Below are positions 48,401 through 60,328 of a stretch of 64,000 bases of DNA, in pieces. A program made the translations under genes and the position numbers. Below the pieces are notes generated by a model. That model was not told where the DNA came from and made no database searches. It saw nothing but the letters and a program-made list of their open reading frames with translations. Numbering within the stretch: position 1 is the first letter of the stretch; each line of letters opens with the position of its first letter. Source of the stretch: Hymenolepis diminuta (lineage: Eukaryota; Platyhelminthes; Cestoda; Cyclophyllidea; Hymenolepididae); the NCBI GenBank assembly GCA_900708905.1, contig CAADRB010000024.1, positions 1,398,723-1,462,722 on the forward strand, in the 5' to 3' direction.

Positions 48401-51400
48401 ACTTTACCTAGCTATCGTTATTCCTGAAAAAAACGTATTTATATTCTAATAAACACATTAGCATTTCCCCTAATTAATGTAATTACCATGCGGAAAAGCA
48501 TCTGAATTTGTTCAACAGAGGGTATAGAGAAAGGGGTAGAGAGAGTATTGAAAATAAATTCAAGGTATCAAAAGCATTACTTCATTTGTCTATTAATCAA
48601 TTTGTACACTTTTAAATTATTTCAGGATTCGTCCCACGGGTTGATGAGAGGTTTATGTCCGCAGGGCTTATTCACCAAATTCAAATCTGACTAACGCACA
48701 CAAATTCTGGCAAAAATTTGAGTCTATCATTAGCGAGGCTTCATGATGCAACTCCCTATCCAGGTTGAGTATTGAAAGACACTCCCCGAAATGGAATTCG
48801 GAAGTATTGTTAATATTACAATCTAGATGGTCGATCATACCATTTCTGTATTTTCCTTCTATTGATTAACATGGCAGGGTGATCCTTGGCATATTATGGG
48901 ATTGATCAATATATGTTTAAGCGTATATTAAATTAAATAAATTAAGTTAAATTTAGATTCCCCAGAATCCAACACGCAATGTTGGAGGAGAATGAATTTA
49001 GCAAGTCATTAATAATCCCACAACCTGTCTCCCAATGAGTAGAGCTAGAGGGAGCGAGAGCGAGGGAGAGAAAGAAGAGGCTGGACTTTTAACAGTAAGT
49101 AAACAACCCGGATGATTGGATTATCTCTCTCTGAATCTATTTATAAGACTATGGTCGGTGACAAACAGGGAAAAACTTCCAAGCAAAACAGAAAAACAAC
49201 ATATTCCATAGTTAATCATGTCTGAAATTCCTGCGTATAATCATATATCCCCATTGTTTTATTAATGTCTTTCTATACCTCTAAATATAATTATAAATTC
49301 TGCAGGACGTACAAGTTTCGATGAATGTCGGAGCACGTTCTAAATGGCACTTCTTTAGGCCAATAGGAGAAAAAGGCGACTTTAAAAATATAGATCCATA
49401 AAACGAACCATTTGAACTCAATGTGGAAGTATTAAATTATTACACTTAGTGCAAGTTTTACTTACAATGAAAATAAAATGTAATGAAACATTCAGTTTGA
49501 TCACTCATAATCCTGATTTTGTTACACCTAAACCTTAGCAATCAATGGGGAACACAAAATTGACATTTTAGAAGGTACAAGGGTGTACTAAGATACAGAC
49601 CCCCTGTGAGGTTCGAAAGTCAGTTGTTCGAGTGAAAATATAATGGCGGATGGATTTTGATAAATTTATTCAAATCGACAGAAAGCCACCATAAAGTCTC
49701 ATGCGACACTGAGAAGAAGTTCTAAACAAGAGTTACTTGCAGCCAAAAGCTTATGCTCACTTCAGTTTTTAAATATAACCTTATATTATGTTTCCTATTC
49801 TCATCTCTCGCTTATGTTTATAAAATAAACATTAGATAGAAATATTTAAAGCTACAAAGTTAAATTTTAATGAGCTTAAAGAAAAAATTTTCATTAATTT
49901 TTAAAAGATAAACAAACAAAATGAGAAAATGTCACAAGGAAATTGAAAAAAAAAACAGTGTCAAACCCATAAAGATTGCGAGTGTCATCCAGACTCTGAC
50001 GTAAAATAGGGTACGTGTTTTGGAGATGGTAGAAAAAATATCCTTGATTGAAAATAGAGTAGGCTTATATATAGTTGGACAGTACCTGGTAACAAAGATT
50101 CGCCATAACACTAACATTACTCTTAATACCAAACTTCGCATAAAGCAATTAGAGCTTCTAACCTTTCCAAGACTAACACTGCACCAAATCTTGATTTCTA
50201 TAAAAAATTTTGTTCAGAATGTCCACTTTTTTTTCACAACGTACCAGAGCAATTCGGATTAATTGGCTGAAATGAACCTGCTAATAGCCAGTGCATAGTA
50301 TTCTACGGAAGCGAGAAAAACACCAACGCCTAGGTGAATTAGTAACGAAATTAAAGGTCATTGTAAAGAGCAGCACCACTGCAGTTGTGAGCCTTTGCGT
50401 TTAAACAAATATCCCCTGCGCCATCCGCCATCTTTGAATTTCAGTTCAAATGAAGGTTTCGGATAAATACATTATATACCATTCACTATTAATAAAACAA
50501 TCTATGTTAAACTAAATTTAAATCAAAACAGTCTTGGATCAATAAAATGGGATGCATTTTATTATTTTTAATCGTATTGAAACTTTGTTTAAATCGACCC
50601 CAGATTTGTCATGCCAAGTTAACAGGCTGCATAAAAGGGAAAATTTCTTTAGACTGTAAATGATTGACGCATTAATAGAAGAGATTAGACAGAAAGAAAA
50701 TTCATAAAGACGACAAGAATGACTTAACATACCCGCAACGATTACACAACGTTCTGGAAGAGAGAATTCTCGAGATTTCTGGGAGATTTGGACGTAGGCT
50801 TCTGAACGCTCCTTTATTTCCTGTATATACGACCCATTCTTTCCGATTATCATTCCAGCAGTGCTATTTGGAACTAGAATTTTCACCTATAACAGTGGTG
50901 CAAAAATTATCAGTATATTTATAGTAATGTAATATAAATAAAATTAAGACGACTTCTAAAGTCAATTTATTCATCATTTTTGATAAATTTGACTAGAAAT
51001 AATTTCAATCTTGTATGCACATCCGTGCTTCCATTGTTTCATTTTTCAACAAGTCGCAAAGAACTAAAAATTGAACTCTATCTCTAAGGGAAGAAAAGAT
51101 ATGCCTAAGGGAACCGATATCAAAGGGAAAGACGGTATTTAAAAAGCATTTTTGGTATAAATAATTATTATTTGATATCAAGTAAAAATACTTTGATATC
51201 CTTTCAATTTACTCCCCCTCCCTCCAAAATTATTAGAATTTTAAAACAAAGTAGGCCCTATCACAACTCACTTTCCTTTGCCCATGAATTTCTCTAATAA
51301 TAATAAACTAAAACCATTAACTATTACAACTGCGTCCAGTTACGTGTTGGAAATTACCCGCAACGAGCCAGAGACAATACTCCTAGATTAGATCGCATTT

Positions 51401-54400
51401 AGACCACTCCACATCATGTTATTGGAGTAGGCAAACGGGACTAAATATGATCCGTTTATTAATAAAGACAGAACACATTATAATATTTGGAAAAGCGGGT
51501 ACTTAGCTAGGACAGAGATTGTAATAATTTGGGAAAAGATTAGAGAATTTAGTCCATGGCATTTCTTAGCTTCTCAGCCTGAAAAGCATATACTGCTTGT
51601 TCAAGCTATCTTTAGGAAGTGCTCCCTCTGAATCCGATGTCAACGTTTAGGATAATATTCTGAAATACAGTTTTTCAATCAACATTGTCTTAGAGCTTAA
51701 CATAAACGGAAATAGTGAATTGGAAGTTTTTCTAAGTCCACAATTGGGTGTCTGTGGGTTACCTATGCGTGAGTTATGTCACTCTTATTTACTTTATAGT
51801 GGCTAACTAATCTCGATCTAATTAAATCATCATAGTCCCGAGTACATTTTGTTTTAATCATCCAAATAATCAGTAGGCGGTCTTATTAAACTGGATACAA
51901 GTGAAATTGAGGGGCTTGAGGCTGATATTTAGAGATACTGAAAATGATTGAATGTTATATTATCAGATTGTGTCAGAAGAGATATTTATGCAGTAAAAAT
52001 CTTGGGATCTATGGCGATTTCACTACTTACATATACGCTTAAATTCAATTGGATAATTAAATTTCAGTATTAGATCAAATTCTGAAATTGTAATATTTGT
52101 TTCAATTTTTAGGATCTTTGATTGATTAAATAACTGGAAATGTTGAATTTAGAAAAAAAACGTATAAGAGTTTACCTGTCATTTCGATATGAAAGTATGG
52201 ATCTGCATTAATGCAAAAATATGCGGGTTTATTGGATAGGTGCTCCGCGTTGAATGAACACAACTTAGTAGGCTCTGCTAAGTTAAAATGTTTTAGCCGG
52301 TTTCAAGGCCATAAATTTTTGCGTTTCCTGGCATTTGCTCCACTAAAATGAGTATGAGAGTGGTGCAACCACCCATTCTTTAAACTCATGCAATTTCAGA
52401 TGCTTGCTTTCTTCTGGCATTAGACGACACAGAGGTGGATCGTAAAATATGTGATCATGAAGCTACAAAAAAATTCAAACCTCTGTTCATGAAAATCAAC
52501 GCAATTGGGCCCAGATGTCTAAAAAATTATTCTCCAATAGAAACGAATTTCTTACGTGTCCTGAAGATTTTAAGGACAAAGAGACACAGGCTGGAACCCA
52601 AGCTTCAGAGCTATCCTTCATGTCCATTAAGAAAAACACATTTTACGTTCCTCCCCACGTGGTAACATTAATATTCAACGCCATGCATCTTTATGCCCAA
52701 ATCCGACTTGTAATAGGAACATAAACTATTCATTTTTTGATCATGTCGACTTAATGACTCCATTTAATACGTTTAAATGTTCACGAATGTGTCAAATTAT
52801 TCTACACTATAAAATTCATCAATTAGTTCTAAGAATAAGGAGGTTCTGAACGAGTATGAACGATGTACCTATTCAGATTAATGGAAAGAAATATCATCAA
52901 AAAATCGAGAACACCGGCTCTACAGTGAAGTCCCAGCGGCTTAAGAAATTGGAAGTTGTTACTGATGTATTTATATTAAGTTCCTTTTTAATAAAATAAT
53001 TGATTAATAATCTAATCTAATCTAAACAATCATTCTCCATATGATTTAATGTGATTAAAACCGAAAAATAATATTTTTTTGTTAAATTTTGGATGATATA
53101 TTACCTCAGTGAACGTTAAAATTTCATTTGAAAACACGTTTTGTTTTTAAGGGAAAATTTGCGAGATCTCACATTTTTAAAAATTGAAGGGCAATCTTTT
53201 CTAAATATTTTAGTAAACGATTTATTATTAATAAAATTTACTTAAAATTAATTTTTCTTGCCGTGTATTCCCTAGATTGAGGTGATAAATTTTCACCATT
53301 TAAAAGGAATGAAAGATAACGAGTGTGAACGCTAAAAGTTGTTACTTTAATTGCGAAAAAGGAACATTCCAATCGCACATTTCTGGATTTTTTTTTCGTC
53401 AGAATTTTTTCTTCTACTATTTCACAAATGCTGCAGTTACTATCATTTTTCCAAATACGTTTTCCGAGGAATACTTTTATCTGAACCGAGAGTTTAATTA
53501 CAAATTACTGATACGTTGGAACCGGAGAGGAGCCTATTTTTATTACTTTTTGGCGTTGCATAAAAAGATTTCGTTAAAATAGTTTAGATAATACAGTTTG
53601 TACAGGTAGATGTATAGCTTCAAGGTCTTAATTTTGAGGAGAGGCTGGGAAACTCGAGATTTCCCTTTCGTCCACTACTCAGATTGAGAAATGTTCTGCT
53701 AATCTGCGCCACTTGTTTTCTGTCTCTAGAAGAGGTTACATGTATAAATGTGATTAAAGATTCCCAGACCTACTTACTTTTCTAACGCTTATCTTGTAAA
53801 GAGAGTGACATCTTCCAGGTTAGAGATACCCCACCGTCTTCTACATCAGCTAGACTTAACAGTGGGGTTGGCCATTCTGGTCATTTTCTGTGCTCCAATG
53901 GAAATCGAACCTACCACCTCTAACATGTCATTCGAGGACGGTGATTGATGCGCCACCGACGTATTTATATATGATGGTTCAAACACCCTTATCTTTCAAA
54001 GGACATGGAGTTATCAACATTTGGCATATTTGGAAAACAGTGATCTCTTCTGTAGAGCAGATTCCTTCCCGTCTATTCTGTTAACTTTGGTATGCCGGCG
54101 ACAGCATTGAATTTCCCTGTCCCTGTACAAATTCTCTTGAGATTGGATTTCACCGTATGAGAATCAGGAACCGAATTTGCGTTGGGTGTTAAAGTCATTA
54201 AACACCGACCACATCATCGGCTTTAGTGACGTCTTGATTAATTTAACTAGACCATAACCTTGGGTGTGTTTTTCCTTAACCGGAAGCTGGAAAGAAGTTT
54301 TGGTAAAATTTTTAAACTATGCTAACTTATGGGTTATTTAACCCAAGAGTTCAGGTTATGAAGGATACATCTTACTGTTAAGATAGTTTAGACCTCGATT

Positions 54401-57400
54401 GATTTATTTATGGTTTGATTTAAATATATTTGAAGAGTATGTCTCAATCTTCAAAATGTTAATTGTTTGATAAAATAAAAAGAATCACATTTTAAAATTG
54501 TTCATTTGATTAATGAATAATGAGAATCAGAAATCTTTTCAATATTATCATCATATCTAATCGAGAATTTCTAGCCCCTCAAAGAATAATGACATCAAAT
54601 AATTCTCATTCCAAAGAAATGGGCTTTTTATAAAAAAACATACATCAAACAACTGCTGTCTCTATGTACACATTTTCCTGGGTACGTCCATTATGGAAGA
54701 CACGCGTTTGCGAAAAATTATATCCTACTTCGTGAGGTCCTGTCAGAAATACACTAATGCATAACAGTCATCAATCATCAGCTTTAGCTTTCCCCTTAAA
54801 TCAGGGAATAATTTATTTAATGAAAGGAATATCTTGATTTTTGAAGTAGCAGTATAGTTATATAAATTGGACACCAGGTTAGATCAATTAGGAATCATTT
54901 CTACCAGAAAATGAGCACAAGAAAGACTTTCTCCCCTTCAAACTGATGCAACATCTCATGACGTTGGTATTAAGCGCAATTATGAATATAAGAGAGTGTT
55001 TACCATCAGGCAGTGGAAGTGTTAAAACACACGTCTGCTAACTCCGAAGTCACAGGATCGATGCTCATCGGTACTCATCCACTAATGTAGATGGCCAACG
55101 GCAACATTTAATCCTAACAAATCTGATGAGTGATAGAATGGCAGTTTCTTGAAGATACTTTCCCGCCATTCATAGTACACATTTCTAAGAGAAGAATGGG
55201 AAACTGGATTTTTATTTTATAACTTCCTCTTATTACTATTTCACTGTATCTAAACTATCACAATTAGATTAACAGAAAAGAGAACTTGTAGACAAACGAA
55301 GTAGACAGTATGAACAGGCGGGTATCATTTCACGAATTCGGCGCAAACAATTTGACACTTATGGGAGGATGCGTTATTTTAAAAGCAGATCTCTTTCCTC
55401 TTTTTTAAAAAACATGATTGTGGTGTTAACATATATGTATAAATCCATTAGTTTTAAAAATTTTGAGAGAACCAATGCTTTTTCTGCAGTGAGCAAGCAT
55501 TAACCACAATAAAAACACTGAAGGTACAGTAGAGGAAAGTTGGGTAAATATCTTGTTTACTCTAATTTAAACCACGGGCTTCGTATTGCGGTTTCTGATG
55601 GACCAATAAATAAATCCTAAGTCTCGTGGTTAACTTAGCAACAACCAAAATACCTTCATCATGTTCACATATATTGCAATCACCTTTACTGAAAAGTAGG
55701 TAATAAAATGCCGAGACAACGAAGCTCAAGCTACAGAGTCGCTGTTTTGTTTTAAGATTATCAACTGCCATTGATTATCTCCGGGTCGCCCATCAGTCTT
55801 ATCAACAAGCAGGGATACGCCACTCCTGACAGTTATCCGGGACATAAAGCGTTATCAGTCTGGCGGTTTTTTGTCCCGAAACGTCAATAATTGAAGATAT
55901 CTTGATTCCATACGTATAATCTTTGTTTAGTTTATAAAGTGTCTTGGGGAGAAATTGCACTTCTGTCTCATCCTCTCTCCATCAGGGTCAGGGTCAAAGA
56001 AGCCTAGAAATGTCTAGCGAGTAGATGAATCACAACCGAAGACAATATAACGACAACAGCGTAGAAGTTTCTAATTTGACAAAAGTAGGTATTAAAAACT
56101 TGATCCATTCGTTTGAACAAAATCATAGTGGATATCTCGATTTAAGTAAACTATTTAGGTGCATGGATATAGAATGTTCAACGTCTTGTGAATCCTGACT
56201 TAGATTAATTAAATATTTATTTGAAAGGCATCAAGTAAACTAATTGAGAATTATGCGGGATGGCTCCCATTTTCCACCTGAACTTCGTCTACATTGCTGA
56301 AAGCACAGCAAGACCCATCGTTATCTGGCTTATCATTTAACAATCCGTGTCATTGTGATGGCGGTGATAATGGCAGTGGTGATCGGGTTCGTACATTTCA
56401 GCCATTCAAATTTCTTCCCCCATACGTATACATTCTAGAAGGTCATTGGGTCCTGCAATCACTGTTCATATACGGGTAATCTCATCTCAAGCAACAACGC
56501 ATTCGATATTAAATTCTCCTATTAATACTAATGCAATATACTACTAAAAACCTCTAAGCCATTTTGCATTATATTTAAATTTACTTATTTATATAAAAGA
56601 AAACTTGTTCAAGCGAGTAAAACCTAATCTGGGATGATTTTTGATCGGCTTAGTTTATTCATTTAATGTAATCCCTTTGAGGAGGGATTACGGAATGGAT
56701 AATAAGAGCACTTATGAGGGGAATTTAAGCAGAGTAATTACAGCAAACCTCGTTATTTATAAAATTAATACTTCACAATGTGTTCCGATTTGTCTTCAAG
56801 CAGCAGAAAAAAAATTTTTTCAAATTTATTCCTACTGATTTTGGAAGTAGACGAACTATTGGTCATTAATCTTAGAAGATCTAACATCCTAAAATGCGAA
56901 TAAATCATCGGCTAAAGCCAATTATTACAGGTTTATTTTTGTTTTCTTGGTTTTGGTCTAATTCAACACTTGGAGGAAAACTTTAAGCGTTTTGGCAACC
57001 GAACCGCGGTTCGCAGTCAGCAAAGTTTTCCTTGAAAAGCACCCCATTTTTATTTAAATAACTTATACAAATACGTCGAACCATCACCAATTAGACAAAA
57101 TTTTAACTCTTAATAAAGCGAAAAAGGGAAACTTTGAAATCCGCCAAATTCAAAGTGAGTCAGTTTAAAGCTCTCTTTTTTCTGTGGTAATTCACTTAAG
57201 AAGATAACTTGCTACTAACGATAACGAATGATCAGATAAAGGCCGAACCGCCCTAAAACAAAGGAAGTTTTATCCAATCAGCAGGTTTTGGCACGAAACA
57301 ATTTCAGTATCGAACACGGGGAATACATGCTAAAAATGAAAGGTCCACAAGAAATAAAGCACGTATATTATGGCATCCTGTTCCAACACGTTACGTTCAA

Positions 57401-60328
57401 TATTTTCCTTAATTATTTCTAGATTAAATTTTGGCAGACAGACAACACGAGAAGACATCCGGTTTGGTAAAGATGAAATATATTACGCTTTCCTCATTGC
57501 ATAAGTAACTTGATGTATCTTCAGATTATAAATAAAAGTCTTGACAACACTTCATTTAGGCTTCCCATTATAATTGAACTGCTTTTATGGAAACCCGCTC
57601 TCACCACTCTTATTGACCCGAATTGACCAGTACGGCTGGCCACCCACATCATCGATAGCGCACCGATGAGTGTTGGTATTGTGATCTCTTCCTGTTAGAA
57701 GAAATGAAAATTATTTTCCCCCGCTGACAAAATTTCTTCTATGAATAAAAATGTAATTTCTTTCTTTACTTCGCCACCGATAAAGGACACTTGATAATTA
57801 TGTCTTTGTTTAAGCCGATACCGACTGAGAGTTTCGTGAATAAACTCGTGTTGACTATAACGTGCCTTCTGATCTGCCGTGGATTATTAGCTTCTGTGTT
57901 AAGTTGCTATATTACCAAGTTTGCCAGATTGTTGGCTCTGCTAGATTACTATCCGAACTCCTAGTTGGTTACGTTATTGCAGTTCCTTAGCAAATTTGTA
58001 CATTAATCACTATATCAAGATTTTGACAACCTACTCACGAGTGCCAACTATTTGTTTTGATAAACACGAAGGAATGTTTAACAAGAATCCTTCCACTTGT
58101 GAAGTATTTTAGCTTTATGTATTTCTAGTGACTTTCAAATATTATAACTTTAAATTGCTCTTTGTGAAATATTAAAATCTTAACCAGAAATTAGATTTTC
58201 ATTGCTTATTATTAGCGATAAATGAAAATCTCCAAGCCATATAAACAACATATGGTTATAAAAAACAAGCATTATTGTTTTATTAATGCTCTCTTTAATT
58301 GGGACAAGGAGAAAGAAAAGTTGGTAGATCTCTTTAATTACCTTCCTCTTTATTAAATAACAATTGGCGGAAAAGAGAATGGGTTAGTTCAAGATTTTCA
58401 ACGAAATGTCTAGTAGAGAGTAGCGATAGAATGAATTGCTGAATATTATGTCAGAATAATCTAAACACTCAGAAAGTAAATAGTTCAGTGTCAAGATATG
58501 ACAGTTAGGCCTCTGGGAGAATGCACTAAAAGTTTTATACCCTCCTTTTTCGAGAAATTAGAGGAGAAATATTTGTAGTAATTTGGTTGTAGAAATGCCA
58601 CGATCTCATTCCATTTCGCTTGTTGAATGGCACTCTTATTTAGATCATCCACTCCAGTTAAGCAAATGGAATGTTGAATGGATTATCTGACCACAATTAA
58701 TTACATTATAGAGCGATAGGTTTTAACCTAATGTAAAAACGGGCTTAATAATAATATAAGAAGCGTAATTTTATAAATAAGGTTTTAAGTGACATGTGTA
58801 GAGCCGCGATGATGAAACAGGGCTGTCTATGATCTCATCAGCCAATCAGATTGGGTGTATCGATTAATCACCCAATCATGTCCTATTTATTGAGAACACG
58901 ACCCGGAAGAAGGGTCAATCGGAGTCCAAGGTTTAGTTCATACTATTGAAGCCAGCGATTCAGGAGCTGCTAATATACTCCCCCCTCTATTTGCATTCAG
59001 ACACTTATATTCAGTTACATTCTATACAGGCCACTTACAAAGTCAGTTATCGTGTTGGGAATAGCCTGGAAACAACTGATTGAAAGGACATACAATCTAC
59101 ATCAATTTTAATGAGAAAGTTAAATTACCTTCACTAACATTTGGCAGCGTGTGTGCCTAAAATTATTTCGAAATCCGTGTACGCACTAATGGCATAGTGG
59201 TCAGTGGATTATTTCAAAGGTCAAAAGATCGATACTCAGTGTGTAGGTGACCAATCGCACTGGTTTATCTTGGTTAATAAGAGAGGTGGTAGTGTGAGCC
59301 TCTCAGTAGAACGATTTCAGGATAACTCTCCTCTAACAAAGTCAAGTATTGCTATCACTTTTCTGAATGGACCTGGAGAATCTCGTTAACGTTCATGCCA
59401 TAATGAAGAAATATCCCATAGTAAAAAAGACAATATTTATAAACACTTGAGCTCTTGCAAACCTCATATTTGTACCTTTCAGTAAAATATAAATCGTGAG
59501 AATGAAAATAACTGTGAATGGCGAAATTGTATATTAAATAACTGTGGGGTGAGGGTCTGCATGGGTACCTTAAAACTCAGCTTCTGAGAGGTATGCACAT
59601 CCATTCACTTACCAGAAATTATCTGAACGATAAAAATGACACACTTATTTCCAATAAAAAGTGAACTTTACTATATTTTTCTCCGTGCTGATGTCTGACA
59701 TATAACAAAATTGTAATGAGTCTCTGATGACGATTCTTTAACATCCTTTGTAAGGTCATATCGTAAATAGAATTATATTAAATTTCAAATTGCATCCTTT
59801 ATGAATCCTCCGATACCATCATAATTGTTAAAGTTTAATTTAATTAGCCACAGACAACATCAATCAACAGACCTGCGTCGAGAGTATCTTATCCCAAGAG
59901 ATGCGTATTTGAATATGAGTAACCAACAACCACCATTTCCATGGCTGGGCACGGATAAGAATGCCTAAAGGAGCTATTATTAATTTATATTTAATATTTT
60001 GGATGTTGATCTGAAGCTGTTTCGCAGTCACCTCTCAAATTTTCTACCGATAAGGGACTTGAGTTATTCCTTAAAAGTGACATCGACACATTTTATTGAT
60101 CGACATATGAGTGATTAACGTTTAATTTATCTCATTAACATACTGTATGGATTATAAAATTAAAAACTGTATTTTTAATTACCTGTTTGTGCCTTTCAAA
60201 AACCACCCTTCCATCAGTTGGTTGTACCGTGGGATCTGGTTTCTCATAGATCCTTTCCATCACGAAGGTATGTGTAGAAGTCACAGCTTCCAAAGTTCCA
60301 ACGATAAGACATACTCGTTCCAAGGTAC
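36479..60328 (-). CDS. NOVA: NOVA/pasilla-type KH-domain RNA-binding splicing regulator (5' part outside window)
   Basis: Five exons found: 60328-60183 (second half of KH1), 50886-50733 (KH2), 43656-43099, 38696-38113 and 36886-36479 (KH3, stop). Phases agree at every join, giving 615 codons here. NOVA proteins bind YCAY RNA clusters in the nucleus and control alternative splicing. Seen: ERVCLIVGTLEAV (KH1), HKQ joined to VKILVPNSTAGMIIGKNG (KH2, GKNG loop), then MRAAMDLILAVIASDPQSS, CPNLSYADVRGP and PTGSPYA, the post-KH2 signature of the family. A long linker follows, with a Gln-rich run and Ala- and Gly-rich tracts. KH3 has VPENLIGRFSGPQGRLL, so the GxxG loop is GPQG, not GKGG, and it ends soon after with a Ser/Pro-rich tail. 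Introns are 9.3, 7.1, 4.4 and 1.2 kb. The first half of KH1 and the start codon were not found up to 64000 and should lie beyond. Confidence 0.92.
36887..38112. other. NOVA: NOVA last intron
   Basis: Intron of 1,226 nt, phase 0, GT at 38112 and AG at 36887 (minus strand). It separates the Ala/Gly-rich linker exon from the KH3 exon. No other feature recognised. Confidence 0.7.
38697..43098. other. NOVA: NOVA 4.4-kb intron
   Basis: Phase 1 intron with donor CCTG|GTGGGT at 43099/43098 and an AG at 38697. It contains a diverged repeat pair (39222-39290 and 40569-40632) and a possible alternative first exon at 41948-42067, both described in the findings. Confidence 0.7.
39222..39290 (+). repeat. 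Diverged repeat, partner at 40569-40632
   Basis: Both stretches share, with substitutions and small indels, a GATTTTAAAGGTTGAGTGGT-like start, a CTTTATAtCTGCAGAG-like middle and a GGTTTAGTTT-like end. Similarity weakly continues into a CTTGAG...ATTTAAG stretch. Possibly an old local duplication or two copies of a short repeat in the NOVA intron. Confidence 0.35.
44980..45028. repeat. CCACCT/CCT trinucleotide-type repeat
   Basis: Imperfect CCACCT and CCTCCT repeats. On the NOVA sense strand it reads as GGA/GGT repeats, a purine-rich intronic tract. Confidence 0.8.
46492..46517. repeat. (CA)n microsatellite
   Basis: CA dinucleotide run with one CG interruption, in the 7.1-kb NOVA intron. On the sense strand it is a (TG)n tract. 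Confidence 0.9.
48114..48137 (+). repeat. GGA-repeat G-rich tract
   Basis: GGAGGAGGGAGGAGGGAGG followed by AGGGG: closely spaced G runs with single-A spacers on the plus strand (template strand of NOVA). It could fold as a quadruplex in DNA. On the transcript it is a polypyrimidine tract. Confidence 0.6.
53900..53957 (-). repeat. tRNA-like (possible SINE) promoter pair
   Basis: On the minus strand an A-box-like GGTGGCGCATCAATCACC is followed at tRNA-like spacing by a B-box-like GGTTCGATTTCC. No cloverleaf could be drawn convincingly, so it is more likely a tRNA-derived SINE head than a tRNA gene. Confidence 0.3.
55010..55066 (+). repeat. tRNA-like (possible SINE) promoter pair
   Basis: A-box-like GCAGTGGAAGTGTTAAAACA, then CACGTCTGCTAACTCCGAAG (anticodon-arm-like) and B-box-like AGGATCGATGCTC. 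It shares the GATCGATnCTC box with the stretch at 59191-59237. Probably a decayed tRNA-derived repeat. Confidence 0.3.
59191..59237 (+). repeat. tRNA-like (possible SINE) promoter pair
   Basis: A-box-like GGCATAGTGGTCAGTGGA and B-box-like AAGATCGATACTC, closely resembling the pair at 55010-55066 but with a shorter spacing between the boxes. Confidence 0.27.

Larger units (their letters stand above)
43657..50732. other. NOVA: NOVA 7.1-kb intron
   Basis: Phase 1 intron between the KH2 exon and the post-KH2 exon. It contains three low-complexity tracts: CCT/CCACCT repeats at 44980-45028, a (CA)n tract at 46492-46517 and a GGA-rich tract at 48114-48137. No other gene recognised. Confidence 0.7.
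50887..60182. other. NOVA: NOVA 9.3-kb intron
   Basis: Phase 0 intron splitting KH1 from KH2. It holds three tRNA-like stretches (53900-53957 minus, 55010-55066 plus, 59191-59237 plus) that may be SINE heads. Short ORFs are unsupported. Nothing else recognised. Confidence 0.65.

Noticed and set aside
55126..55160. CTGATGAG resembling a hammerhead ribozyme core after the tRNA-like stretch
   Set aside because: No closing stem II followed by GAAA, so the hammerhead fold cannot be drawn.
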